Shown piece after piece: positions 35,191-43,881 of a DNA stretch of 64,000 nucleotides; position 1 is the stretch's first letter; each line of letters starts with the position of its first letter. This DNA comes from Candidatus Sedimenticola sp. (ex Thyasira tokunagai) (GTDB lineage: Bacteria; Pseudomonadota; Gammaproteobacteria; Chromatiales; Chromatiaceae). Position numbers and translations under genes: made by a program. Where the stretch lies: NCBI GenBank assembly GCA_037318855.1, contig CP134874.1:4341001-4405000 (forward strand), given 5' to 3'. Below the pieces are notes generated by a model. The model was not told the origin of the DNA. It made no database searches and saw only the letters and a program-made list of their open reading frames with translations.

Positions 35191-36090
35191 ATGGCTAAGA
35201 AAGAAGTCTCATTCTATCCGGGGTGCTCCGCTCAGAAGGCAGCCTCCTCGTCCAACATGATGCGCTCGGTCGATACCATGTGCGAAGAGCTGGACATACA
35301 ACTTAACGAGATCCCGGACTGGAACTGTTGTGCCGCCTCAATCGGCTACGGCGGTGGTGGCGAGCTGCCCCGTCTGACCCTGTCGGCACGTAACATCGCG
35401 CTCTCCGAGGAGCACAATGCCGGCCAGGAGATCGTTGCAGCCTGTGCCGCCTGTTGGCTCTCCACCCGTGAGGCAAAAGAGCGTCTTCACGAAGACGAGC
35501 AGATGTTCAAGGATGCTAATACCGCCCTCGCCGAGGGTGGGCTGAAGTACAAGGGCGAAGTCAATGTACGTCACATGGTTGAACTGCTGGTCGAGGATAT
35601 CGGTTTCGACGCCATCAAGGCGAAGGTGAAGAAACCTCTCGAAGGGCTGAAGATTGCCGGATACGTCGGCTGTCAGACCAATCGTCCTTTCGGTATTGCC
35701 GGTGAATCTTTCGAGAATCCTGTCTACCTGGACAATATCATCGGAAGTACCGGTGCCGAGACCATCCCCACCTTTGAGAAAAAGGTGCAGTGCTGTGGTG
35801 GCGCTCTTGCCTTCTCCGAGCCTGAAAAGTCCCGGGAGATGATCAAGGGGATTGTTGAAGCGGCCTATGACCATGGCGCCAATATGATCGCTACACCCTG
35901 CCCTCTGTGTCAGGCCCATGTGGAGATGTACCAGGATCAGATCAACATCGCCTACGGCACCAAGTTTGATATGCCGGTGGTGTTCTACTCCCAACTGATG
36001 GATGTGGCATTCGGGCGTAGCGCCTCGGACGCCGCCCTCGATGGGCAGCTGATCAAATCCAAGGAACTGCAGGCAATCGCCGACAAGTAA
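35191..36090 (+). CDS. hdrB: HdrB-like CCG-domain protein
   Basis: 299 residues. Two CCG-type cysteine sets: YPGCSAQ, WNCCAAS and CAACW in the first half; VGCQTNRPF, QCCGGAL and CPLCQ in the second. In HdrB of methanogens these bind noncubane 4Fe-4S clusters at the disulfide site; in this setting the partner may be a thiol/disulfide or the quinone path. The first CC is followed by Ala rather than Gly. Last gene of the qmoAB-hdrCB operon, with a strong terminator 17 bp downstream. Confidence 0.88.
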   Translation: MAKKEVSFYPGCSAQKAASSSNMMRSVDTMCEELDIQLNEIPDWNCCAASIGYGGGGELPRLTLSARNIALSEEHNAGQEIVAACAACWLSTREAKERLHEDEQMFKDANTALAEGGLKYKGEVNVRHMVELLVEDIGFDAIKAKVKKPLEGLKIAGYVGCQTNRPFGIAGESFENPVYLDNIIGSTGAETIPTFEKKVQCCGGALAFSEPEKSREMIKGIVEAAYDHGANMIATPCPLCQAHVEMYQDQINIAYGTKFDMPVVFYSQLMDVAFGRSASDAALDGQLIKSKELQAIADK

Positions 36091-36107
36091 TTGCCGACAA
36101 CGCTATG

Positions 36108-36134
36108 AAAAAGCCCTCTTCGGAGGGCTTTTTT
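36108..36134 (+). terminator. Terminator of qmoAB-hdrCB
   Basis: AAAAAGCCCTC-TTCG-GAGGGCTTTTTT: a perfect stem with a stable UUCG loop and six T. Confidence 0.9.
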
Positions 36135-36432
36135 GTGTCTGTGGTTTATTGCTGGCCCAAGAGCAAGCGGGAACCTAATGAATCGAACACCCATAGCGCT
36201 TCAGGTAAGTGCGATGAACACAACACTGAGTCGATGCCACACCGCGTGTGGGGGGGGTGGTAGTCGAACCAGCGAACGTCCCGGTCCTTGCGGCGCACCA
36301 CCTTTCCTGCGGCGTAGCCACCGACGGCCTGCCGCAGCACCCTGGACGATACCCTCGAGACAAGTGAGAGCATCCTTGTATTGAAAGAAAAATTTGAGCC
36401 TGAACAGTTACCTTATGTTTAATCCTGTCCAA
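36135..36432. other. Unassigned GC-rich intergenic stretch
   Basis: About 300 bp between the hdrB terminator and element copy 5. A run of nine G occurs near 36250. A minus-strand open frame ends VFDSLGSRLLLGQQ and looks protein-like, but it has no ribosome site and matches no family I know. It could be a relic of a lost gene or mobile element. Confidence 0.3.
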
Positions 36433-36435
36433 TTA

Positions 36436-36674
36436 TCCTAGAATCCGCAGTTGGACAGAGTGAAGTGTGCGTTTGTGGAGGTGCAGGGCAAGGCATAACG
36501 ACGCGGAATAGTCGCTCTATTCCAAGGAGTTGTAACGCTGCCATGCACCACCGCAAGTGTGCAATTCACCCTGCAGCGTGGCTCACCCGACAGGTGAAGG
36601 CGTAAATTCATATCAATGGTTCTCATGTCAGTAACTTAGCCGCAGGATGGAGCGGTCAACTGCGGTTTCTAGGA
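36436..36674. mobile_element. TIR element copy 5 (MITE-like, 239 bp, subfamily B)
   Basis: Begins TCCTAGAATCCGCAGTTG and ends CAACTGCGGTTTCTAGGA, flanked by TTA on both sides (36433-36435, 36675-36677). It ends 72 bp before the start of the polytopic membrane protein gene and may carry or displace its promoter. Confidence 0.87.
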
Positions 36675-36746
36675 TTATCAAAGCAGTGTTGAGTGGAAAT
36701 AGTCGAGGACTGAAATAACCGATCATTTCCAGTAGGATGGGCCGCC

Positions 36747-38063
36747 ATGAGTAAATCCAGCCTAATCCTGTCCCAGACACCCGCTCTGAAGGTGCCGTTG
36801 CGTTTCTTTCTCACCGCGCCCCTGTTTGGGGTCGCAGTCGCCGTTGCCATGCTCTGGCAGGGTGCGTCGATCTTTACCACTCGCTGGTCATCCGGCCTGC
36901 TGGCCATCAACCACCTGCTGGTACTCGGTTATATCGGTATGGTGATGCAAGGGGCGCTGCTTCAGATTGTCTCTGTCGTACTGGGAGAGAGGCCGCCTCA
37001 TGTAGATCGGCTCAGCATGCTGATGCACCTTTTTTTAACCGCGGGTACCCTGCTACTTGCCGCTGGTTTTCTGATGGGCTCAGCGACTGCGATGCAGTTC
37101 GCAATCCTTCTTCTCGCCCTATCCTTTCTCCTCTTCTTCGGTTCCATTGTCAGCGTACTGCCCGCCGGTGCTGCTCGACATGATGTGAAGGTTGGAGTCG
37201 CTTTGGCGCTTGGTTGTCTGGTAGTAACCTTGATATCGGGCGTCTGGCTAGCCATGGGCTATGGCTGGAATGAGATAGCACCAGCGCGACAATTGACGGA
37301 CTTACACCTTGCCTGGGGCCTATTGGGCTGGATCGGCGTCCTGGTGGTTACCGTCGCCTATGAGGTCGTACCAATGTTTCAGGTAACACCAGCCTATCCC
37401 AAGCGGATCAGTCGCTGGCTGGGGCTAACCATATTTGTCAGCCTGATTGCCTGGTCAAGCTGGATGCTATCTGCTCCAACCATCTTCTCCGGGGTCGGCG
37501 GCCTGCTGCTGGCCGTTGGCTTTTCCCTCTTTGCATCAACCACCCTCTGGCTTCAGCTCAAACGAAAGAAGAAGCAAGCAGACAGCACCATCTGGTTCTG
37601 GCGCTGTGCAATGCTCAGCCTGCTTGCCGCCATTTTCTGCTGGATGACCGCGCAGTTTTTTCCCGTATTAATGAAAAATTCAGCCTACCCAATGCTGCTG
37701 GCAGTTTTAATGATCGTTGGTTTTGCAGTATCGGTAATCAACGGCATGCTCTACAAGATCCTTCCGTTTCTCACCTGGGTTCATCTCACCATGATGGCAA
37801 CGGAACACAAGGCCAGCCGTCGCCTGATCCCCAATATCAAGAAGATCATTTCCGAACCCCCCACCCGCATCCAGTTTGCCCTGCATCTGCTGGCGCTTCT
37901 GCTTATGGCGCTCTGCGCCTGGCGGGCATCCCTGTTTTTGCTTCCGGCAGCAGTAGTTTTTGCTGCCTCCAACCTCCTTTTGTGGTGGAACCTGATCGGA
38001 GCACTCAGAGTTTATAATAGGGTGACGATGGAGATCGAAGCGGCCTCACTCCCAGGTAGATAA
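36747..38063 (+). CDS. Polytopic membrane protein, haem-copper-oxidase/NnrS-like fold
   Basis: 438 residues with about twelve hydrophobic helices. Histidines within helices (AINHLLVLGYIGMVMQGA, LTDLHLAWGLLGWIG, VINGMLYKILPFLTWVHL) are spaced as in subunit-I-like and NnrS-like proteins, but the full set of oxidase haem and copper ligands is not evident. Related proteins in gammaproteobacteria are unnamed. It may bind haem or metal; NO-stress protection by analogy to NnrS is a guess. It appears to be monocistronic or followed by the 43-residue gene. Confidence 0.65.
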   Translation: MSKSSLILSQTPALKVPLRFFLTAPLFGVAVAVAMLWQGASIFTTRWSSGLLAINHLLVLGYIGMVMQGALLQIVSVVLGERPPHVDRLSMLMHLFLTAGTLLLAAGFLMGSATAMQFAILLLALSFLLFFGSIVSVLPAGAARHDVKVGVALALGCLVVTLISGVWLAMGYGWNEIAPARQLTDLHLAWGLLGWIGVLVVTVAYEVVPMFQVTPAYPKRISRWLGLTIFVSLIAWSSWMLSAPTIFSGVGGLLLAVGFSLFASTTLWLQLKRKKKQADSTIWFWRCAMLSLLAAIFCWMTAQFFPVLMKNSAYPMLLAVLMIVGFAVSVINGMLYKILPFLTWVHLTMMATEHKASRRLIPNIKKIISEPPTRIQFALHLLALLLMALCAWRASLFLLPAAVVFAASNLLLWWNLIGALRVYNRVTMEIEAASLPGR

Positions 38064-38176
38064 CGCCCCCGCTCGGTGTGCAATCGATCTTCCTGTGAGC
38101 TTAATACTTGAGAGTATTAGTCGGATATAATAACCTATATACCAACTTGGTTATTGTGGTTCTAGAGGTATTGATC

Positions 38177-38308
38177 ATGGGCATAGAAAGTGTGCTGTTA
38201 TTGGTTCCTCCTATTGCGATGGGCATAACCGTTATCGCAGCAGTCGCCGCGGGTTATGTAGTGATTTCTTGCTCCATTACCCGGTTTCAGGGCAAGCAGT
38301 GTATTTAA
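38177..38308 (+). CDS. Small hydrophobic membrane protein (43 residues)
   Basis: MGIESVLLLVPPIAMGITVI continues into one long hydrophobic helix and ends TRFQGKQCI. ATG 38177 has AGAGGT about 9 bases upstream. It follows the polytopic gene by 113 bp. It is below usual gene-caller length, and the family is not recognised. The AT-rich sequence before it may hold its own promoter. Confidence 0.5.
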   Translation: MGIESVLLLVPPIAMGITVIAAVAAGYVVISCSITRFQGKQCI

Positions 38309-38558
38309 TGCCGCCGTCTGCGGGCAGGACTGGATCCCATCTGGGAACGCCGGCCCCAGCTCAGCACGGGTACCGGGCAGGTTGGTCGCCGTGGTCACCA
38401 GGAGATGGAAGCGGGATGACAGGACAAAAACAATCTCACCGATGCCGTGGCTCGACATTGATTGTTCGTAAGTGCCACCGGGCCTGACCATTGGCTGGCT
38501 GATATCTCTTTTCAAAGGAGCACAGCGGTTATCGCTGCTGCGCCAACCCACTGACAGA

Positions 38559-39905
38559 TCAATCTATCACGATGCAGTTGCGGCCCTTCTCCTTTGCCTG
38601 ATTGAGCCGCTGGTCTGCAAGCAGGAAAAAAGCCTCGGGCTCCGTCGGATGATCGGGGTCGTGCCAGGTGGCACCAATACTGATTGTGACGTCGACTTTA
38701 TGACCCTGACTCTCCACCTGTCGCTCGGAAACTTGATGACAGAGCCTTTCTGCAACTATCCTAACTTCATCCGGACTTCCTGCATGGACCAGCGCAGCAA
38801 ACTCCTCACCGCCCCAACGGAATACCGTATCGCCGCCTCGCATCAATTGCTTCAGTTGTTGTGCCGTGCTTTTTAATACCTGGTCACCGACAGTATGGCC
38901 AAAACGGTCGTTAATATCTTTGAAATGGTCCATATCCATGAACACCAGTCCAAAACTTTGTCCCTGGCGCTGCGCCTGCGCACGACGGCGGGCAAACTCC
39001 TGTTCAAACATGTGCCGATTGCCCAATCCGGTGAGAACATCTTCCAACGCCATCTGACGTAGCTGCTTATCCAGACAACTGCCTAGAATGCTAATAATCT
39101 CCTCGGAGGCTGTCTCCACATCCTGCAGATAGTGGGCGATGTATTGAGGTTCCTTTCTGCGCGCCTTTTCAAGAACAATATTCATTAGCTCATGCAGTCG
39201 CCGGTGGCTCGATAGCAGGCCGTCTTGTTGGTCTTCAGGTATCTGCTTGATACCACCGGCATCGAGCCATTTTCCCAAGACACATTGATGGTGGTTGACC
39301 ATCACATCATTTTCGTCAGCGGTCTCACCAAGCGCCAGGGAGTAGGCGCGCACTTTCCACTGGAAATGGGCGATATAGCTTTGCAGCAAAGTATCATCTG
39401 CTGGGATCACGCCGGTGCAATTATGGTTGATACGGCGGATATCCTGCTCGGCAGACTGGCGCAGGCGTTCCAGCTGGTGATCCAGATGAGCAACCATGGC
39501 CTGTATCGATTGCGAAATATCCACCACACGACAGAGAGAGCGAGCCAGATCCATCTGCTGCTGGCACTGGGCCTGATCAACAAAGAACTGTCGAATATTG
39601 CTCAATGCCGCCATGATCTGCGAGGGCTGAACACCATGCAGCAGCCAGTGCACCGATTGAAGGTACTGAGTGGAATGAAAGCTCTCGTTATAGGCCGCAC
39701 TGGCGAAAGATTCAAAATAGCCGTCGAGTAACGGATCCGGCCCATCAGCCGGCCAATCGGTATAGCTGCACAGCCACTCACAGAACTCCGGCGCCCACTG
39801 CTTGAGGCTACTCAGCAGAGGATCCCGCTGCTTGCTGATTATCTCTTCGTCCCGCAGCGTGAGTCCAACCATCTCCCGCAAGTGTTCGATATTGGTCATC
39901 CGCAT
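38559..39905 (-). CDS. Diguanylate cyclase with N-terminal helical sensor and CZB zinc-binding domain
   Basis: 448 residues. Residues 1-150 are helical and resemble a globin-like sensor fold (IEHLREMVGLTLRDEEII, FCEWL). Residues about 180-270 form a CZB domain with the expected ligands: IAHFQWK, HHQCVLGKWLDAGG and SHRRLHEL (three His, one Cys). A full GGDEF domain follows: DVLTGLGNRHMFEQEF, DMDHFKDINDRFGHTVGD, WGGEEF, with an RxxD inhibition site (RGGD) five residues before. The design recalls zinc-inhibited DgcZ of E. coli but with an extra sensor. It probably lowers c-di-GMP output when zinc is bound. Confidence 0.85.
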   Translation of the reverse strand: MRMTNIEHLREMVGLTLRDEEIISKQRDPLLSSLKQWAPEFCEWLCSYTDWPADGPDPLLDGYFESFASAAYNESFHSTQYLQSVHWLLHGVQPSQIMAALSNIRQFFVDQAQCQQQMDLARSLCRVVDISQSIQAMVAHLDHQLERLRQSAEQDIRRINHNCTGVIPADDTLLQSYIAHFQWKVRAYSLALGETADENDVMVNHHQCVLGKWLDAGGIKQIPEDQQDGLLSSHRRLHELMNIVLEKARRKEPQYIAHYLQDVETASEEIISILGSCLDKQLRQMALEDVLTGLGNRHMFEQEFARRRAQAQRQGQSFGLVFMDMDHFKDINDRFGHTVGDQVLKSTAQQLKQLMRGGDTVFRWGGEEFAALVHAGSPDEVRIVAERLCHQVSERQVESQGHKVDVTISIGATWHDPDHPTEPEAFFLLADQRLNQAKEKGRNCIVID

Positions 39906-39990
39906 TGCCCTTTATATCATTGCGTCCAGGTCACATGTTCTTATCTGACTAATTCTACACCAATAACAGGTGTTCAGTGCTGAGAAGCTC

Positions 39991-40213
39991 GAGAAGACCG
40001 GCCCAGGCCTGTTCAAGTTCTAAGGAGAGTTGCAGAATAAGCGACCTCAACAGAGCAGTGACCGAAAAAGAATCGCAGCAGCTTTCCCACAAAGGTTGAG
40101 GCGAATGTCGAAGAGGGAGACAGGGTGAAAAAATGCGCATGCAGCGTGGTGTACGCGCAGGCTCATCTCCTCTGGGTAAGCACTGGGCACATCCGTACCA
40201 GGAGACCTTCATT
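39991..40213 (+). pseudogene. Decayed copy of the qmoB 3' end and hdrC 5' end
   Basis: This stretch aligns along its length with 34506-34727. Shared segments include GTTCAAGTTCTAAGG (qmoB stop), the spacer, GACCTCAA and CTGGGTAAGCACTGGGC. The hdrC ATG is lost, frame changes have accumulated, and codons for several cluster cysteines are mutated (TGT to CGT and CGC, TGC to TCT). It is therefore a non-functional remnant of a second qmo-hdr locus or of a partial duplication. It lies between the CZB diguanylate cyclase and the YkgJ gene, 1.6 kb from aprA. Confidence 0.85.
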
Positions 40214-40285
40214 GCACAGAACGTGAAATGTTCCGCACCCCCGAGGGCGGGGCCGCTACACTCCGATGCAACCGGATTTGCAAAG

Positions 40286-40322
40286 AAAAAGGCAAGACTG
40301 CTAACGCGGCCTTGCCTTTTTT
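40286..40322. terminator. Terminator after YkgJ gene
   Basis: AAAAAGGCAAG (40286-40296) pairs with CTTGCCTTTTT (40311-40321). It can act in both directions and lies 19 bp beyond the YkgJ stop codon. Confidence 0.8.
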
Positions 40323-40340
40323 AAGCGGAGATATAAAAGA

Positions 40341-41228
40341 TCAGTCGTCTGACTTGTACATCTCATCATCCTGGGCCTGCTTGCGGGCGATCTCCGCCTC
40401 ACGGCGCATGTCCCACACCTCCTGACGATTCTCCACCCGTTCTTCCCAGGCGTTACTCATCTCTTCGATGGTGCGCTCACCAAAGAAGGCCTGCTTCATA
40501 AAGCGAACACCGAACTGCATCAGCGCCACGTCCTCTTTTTCGAGGATATCATAGGTGGAATCTTTCATGTCATAGGTGGCACGGAACTGATCGCTCATGA
40601 CAAACCGACGGAAGCGATCCATATCGTAGGAGGCCATAAAGAAGAGCTGCAGGGTCGCCTCTGGGAGATTACCGACAGCCGGGCCGGAAGAGCGTTTCTT
40701 GAGCTGAATATCGAGCCAATCACGATTATAGCCGTCGTAGTCGACGATAAACTGGTCTTTTCGGAACTCAGCAATGGTCATGACCTGATCTTCTTCATGC
40801 CCCTTGCAGTGCTCTTCGCTGATCATGAAATAGGCGGCCGCATCTTCTGTGGCATCCTTCTCCTTGATCGCCATGTGTCCCAAGGGGTAGTAACGGCAGG
40901 CAGTAGGACGGTCTTCGTAGATAGAGCACCCTTCGTCGGTGACGAACAGGCAGGCACCCTCATCGTCAGTACGCATTTTAATGCCGGGCATACCCTGCTG
41001 ATCCATCTCAAATGGCACGGTGTGGGCCTTGAGGAAGTCTCCACTGGACATGCCAAAGTGCTCTTTCATCCTGATCACATCGTAGGGTGTAAGCGTGACA
41101 TCTGCGCGCTTACAGCAGGCGTTGAAACAGGAGATGCCCTTGTGGCATTTGAACTGGATCTTGGTGCTCAGATCAAGTTTTTGGGGAGCCAGCTGACTCT
41201 CATGGGGAAGGTCGAATTTATCGCTCAT
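40341..41228 (-). CDS. YkgJ-family cysteine-cluster protein
   Basis: 295 residues from ATG 41228. The zinc- or iron-binding YkgJ/CxxCxxCC region is near the N-terminus: FKCHKGISCFNACCKRADVT, followed by EGACLFVTDEGCSIYEDRP and TACRYYPLGH. The second half is an extra helical region (LQLFFMASYDMDRFRRFV) and an Arg/Glu-rich tail. The longer upstream frame runs into repeat copy B and is rejected as start. Its place beside aprBA may point to a role in cluster assembly or sulfur metabolism, but that is inference. Confidence 0.82.
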   Translation of the reverse strand: MSDKFDLPHESQLAPQKLDLSTKIQFKCHKGISCFNACCKRADVTLTPYDVIRMKEHFGMSSGDFLKAHTVPFEMDQQGMPGIKMRTDDEGACLFVTDEGCSIYEDRPTACRYYPLGHMAIKEKDATEDAAAYFMISEEHCKGHEEDQVMTIAEFRKDQFIVDYDGYNRDWLDIQLKKRSSGPAVGNLPEATLQLFFMASYDMDRFRRFVMSDQFRATYDMKDSTYDILEKEDVALMQFGVRFMKQAFFGERTIEEMSNAWEERVENRQEVWDMRREAEIARKQAQDDEMYKSDD

Positions 41229-41280
41229 CGATAACCTCGGTAACTCATTGTGAGTGTTAAAATTTGTCGCGAATAAACGC

Positions 41281-41570
41281 AATAAGCGAGTCTTCGATTT
41301 CGTGATGCAAAACGGGACATCCAAGTCCCCCTTTTGCACTCAATCTTCGACAGCCTATTATTGCCCCGGCCGTCCCGGTCTCCAGCACTACGCAATAACA
41401 TCGCAAGCTCGTTACTGCTTCGTCGCTGGCTCCCGAGATGACTTGACGTCGCGTTCGTATGCGATCTTTGGATTCCCTCTGGCGCTATGCGCACGCCGGG
41501 CACCCAGTATCGCCTCGCGACTACCGGGGACTAATCGCCTCGGCTTTCAGCCTTCCTTGGCGGTCAGCGA
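41281..41570. repeat. 290-bp dispersed repeat, copy B
   Basis: Same sequence as 16862-17151 with four substitutions (for example CATCCAAGTCCC here, CATCCGAGTCCC there). It starts 53 bp upstream of the YkgJ start codon, so it may supply or separate its promoter. Neither copy contains an intact known gene. Confidence 0.85.
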
Positions 41571-41714
41571 TGGACGCGAATCTGGAATCGCCGACCTGGA
41601 GATCAGGGGATAGTACACCAATTGACCTTCTTTATCAGCAAATGCTAATTCATCCTCTGCGACACTTGCGTTTAGCCTTGCTCAAATAGTGTGAAATATC
41701 TCATTTCAGAGACG

Positions 41715-41743
41715 AAAAAGCCCGGGCACCTTGCGGTGCCCGG
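41715..41743 (-). terminator. Terminator of aprBA
   Basis: CCGGGCACC-TTGC-GGTGCCCGG stem; on the minus strand it is followed by GCTTTTTC. It lies about 90 bp after the aprA stop, beyond the palindrome at 41758-41815. Confidence 0.8.
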
Positions 41744-41757
41744 ACCCTTCTTAGCCG

Positions 41758-41815
41758 CTAGGAGGTTGTCCAAGCATAGAGAGCCAACTGCGGCTCCTAT
41801 GCACGGACAGCCTCC
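41758..41815. repeat. Palindromic repeat, short member
   Basis: GGAGGTTGTCCAAGCATAG (41761 on) is inversely repeated as CTATGCACGGACAGCCTCC (to 41815), with inner AGAGCC/GGCTCC arms. Its left half matches the longer palindrome at 56272 (shared core AGGAG-N2-TGTCC-N-AG-N-ATAGAGA and ACTGCGG). In transcripts of aprA it would form a hairpin before the terminator. Confidence 0.7.
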
Positions 41816-41833
41816 AAGGCTGTCAAATAATAC

Positions 41834-43828
41834 TTATTTGAACAGCTTGGACTTGTCGACCAGGTCAACGTGGGCGCGCTTGAAGCAGGTCCACTCTTTG
41901 GTCTCTTTGTTGTAGATGGAGTTCACGAAGCAGTGCCAGTTCTCCTCGTCAACAAAGTTCTTGTCGGCGCGGTAGTAGAAGCCAGGATAACGGGACTCCT
42001 GACGGAACTGGATGTGTTTCATGTGAGCTTCAGCGGTCAGGATGCGGTGATAGTTCTCCCAAGCACGTAGCAGCTCGTGGAGGTCTTTGGCACGCATGTG
42101 CAGAGCGTCCTCTTTGAGGTCGTTCAGCTTGTGCTCAGCAACTTCCAGCATGTTGGCGTTGGTGGTGTAGTAAGTAGCAACACCGGCAACGTACTCATCC
42201 ATCGCTTTCTGCAGACGGAACTGAAGCATCTTAGGAGTGATGTAGTTAGGGTTAACATCAATCGCGGTGCTGTAGTCCTTGTGCTCCAGGAAGTTACGAA
42301 CCGGACGGTAGATCTCTTCGACCAGGGTGTCCACGTCGGTATCCAGCTCAGGAGTGTAGTCCTGGTTGTCCATGACGTACTTGACCATGGACTTGGCACA
42401 CATACGACCCTCGGCGTGAGAACCGGAGGAGAATTTGTGACCGGAAGCGCCAACACCATCACCAGCTGTGAACAGACCGGAAACAGTGGTCATGCCACGG
42501 TAGCCCCAGTTCCAACCAGAAGGCAGATGCTCAGGAACACCGGCTTCAGTCTCTTCGGTAGGTGCACCGACATCATCAGGACCGGAAGCCCAGATACCGC
42601 AGCAGCCGGAGTGAGAACCCAACAGGTAGGGTTCGGTAGGCATCAGCTCGGAGTTTTTCTTCTCAGGCTCGATGTTCTCACCAGCCCAGATACCACACTG
42701 GCCGATACACATATCGAGGAAGTCTTCCCAAGCTTCTGCTTCCAGATGCTTAACTTCGCGAGGAGTCAGGGTCTCACGCAGGTTAGCAAGAGCGGTAACG
42801 GTGTCCATCCAGATAGGACCACGACCTTCCTTCATCTCTTTGAGCATCAGGTGGTTACGCAGGCAAGAAGCAGGAACGGCAGCCTGTCCGTAAGGAGGGT
42901 AGTCGTTCAGCATCTCAGCGTTACGGGTCATGTAGGTCTCGCCAAAGGCGTTAGTAGCCTGAGACTTGAACAGCAGGAACCATGCGCCAACAGGACCGTA
43001 ACCGTCTTTGAAACGTGTGGGTACGAAGCGGTTTTCCATCAGGGTCAGCTCTGCACCGGCTTCAGCAGCCATGGTGTAGGTAGAGCCGGCGTTCCAGACG
43101 GGGTACCAGGCACGACCCTGACCCTCACCAACAGAACGAGGACGGAAGATGTTTACACAACCACCGGCAGCCAGCAGGATAGCCTTGGCTTTGTAAACGT
43201 GCAGAGTGTGATTACGAGTGGAGAAACCAACAGCACCGGCGATGCGGTTGGAGTCGTTCTTGTCGTTGATCAGCTTAACGATAAAGATACGCTCTTCAAC
43301 GTTGTCGATGCCCAGTGCTTTCTTGGCAGCTTCAGCGACGATCCACTTGTAGGACTCACCGTTGATCATGATCTGCCACTTACCGGAACGTACAGGACGA
43401 CCACCGTCTTTCAGAGAAGTCATGCCTTTGGAGCCGTCGAAACGCTCACCGTTCTCGTCGAGTTTCCAGATGGGCAGGCCCCACTCTTCGAACAGATGTA
43501 CAGACTCGTCAACGTGACGGCCCAGGTCGTATGCCAGATCGTCACGGGTGATACCCATCAGATCGTTGGAGACCATACGTGCGTAGTCAGCAGGATCCTG
43601 CTCGCTACCAATGTAGGTGTTGATCGCAGAGAGACCCTGTGCAACAGCACCGGAGCGATCCATAGCGGCCTTGTCGACCAGCTTAACTTTGATGTCCACG
43701 CCTTCTTTCTTGGCAGCATCCATCCACGGGCCCAGCTCGTAAGCGGTACCACAACATGCCATACCACCGCCGATCATTAGGATGTCAACTTCTTCCTGGA
43801 TGACATCGGGATTTCCAAATTCAGCCAT
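41834..43828 (-). CDS. aprA: Adenylylsulfate reductase alpha subunit AprA
   Basis: 664 residues, full length. FAD site DILMIGGGMACCGTAYELG, the family segment MDRSGAVAQGLSAINTYIG, and the C-terminal EEWGLPIW and RYPGFYYRAD motifs identify the dissimilatory AprA flavoprotein. In sulfur oxidisers AprBA converts sulfite plus AMP to APS, the reverse of sulfate reduction. It forms a heterodimer with AprB, encoded 53 bp upstream on the same strand. No aprM membrane anchor follows; the Qmo-type complex in this window is the likely electron acceptor. Confidence 0.96.
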   Translation of the reverse strand: MAEFGNPDVIQEEVDILMIGGGMACCGTAYELGPWMDAAKKEGVDIKVKLVDKAAMDRSGAVAQGLSAINTYIGSEQDPADYARMVSNDLMGITRDDLAYDLGRHVDESVHLFEEWGLPIWKLDENGERFDGSKGMTSLKDGGRPVRSGKWQIMINGESYKWIVAEAAKKALGIDNVEERIFIVKLINDKNDSNRIAGAVGFSTRNHTLHVYKAKAILLAAGGCVNIFRPRSVGEGQGRAWYPVWNAGSTYTMAAEAGAELTLMENRFVPTRFKDGYGPVGAWFLLFKSQATNAFGETYMTRNAEMLNDYPPYGQAAVPASCLRNHLMLKEMKEGRGPIWMDTVTALANLRETLTPREVKHLEAEAWEDFLDMCIGQCGIWAGENIEPEKKNSELMPTEPYLLGSHSGCCGIWASGPDDVGAPTEETEAGVPEHLPSGWNWGYRGMTTVSGLFTAGDGVGASGHKFSSGSHAEGRMCAKSMVKYVMDNQDYTPELDTDVDTLVEEIYRPVRNFLEHKDYSTAIDVNPNYITPKMLQFRLQKAMDEYVAGVATYYTTNANMLEVAEHKLNDLKEDALHMRAKDLHELLRAWENYHRILTAEAHMKHIQFRQESRYPGFYYRADKNFVDEENWHCFVNSIYNKETKEWTCFKRAHVDLVDKSKLFK

Positions 43829-43881
43829 ATCTAATTCCTCAAAAAAAATCTAATTCGATTTGCTTGTTTCGGGAAACCCGA

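Noticed and set aside
41225..41503. Minus-strand frame MPGVRIAPEGIQRSH shared with 16845-17084
   Set aside because: It repeats only because the 290-bp DNA repeat is duplicated; start codon differs between copies and no family is recognised.
42077..43780. Long plus-strand frame opposite aprA
   Set aside because: A shadow of the strongly biased codon use of aprA; no ribosome site and no family match.
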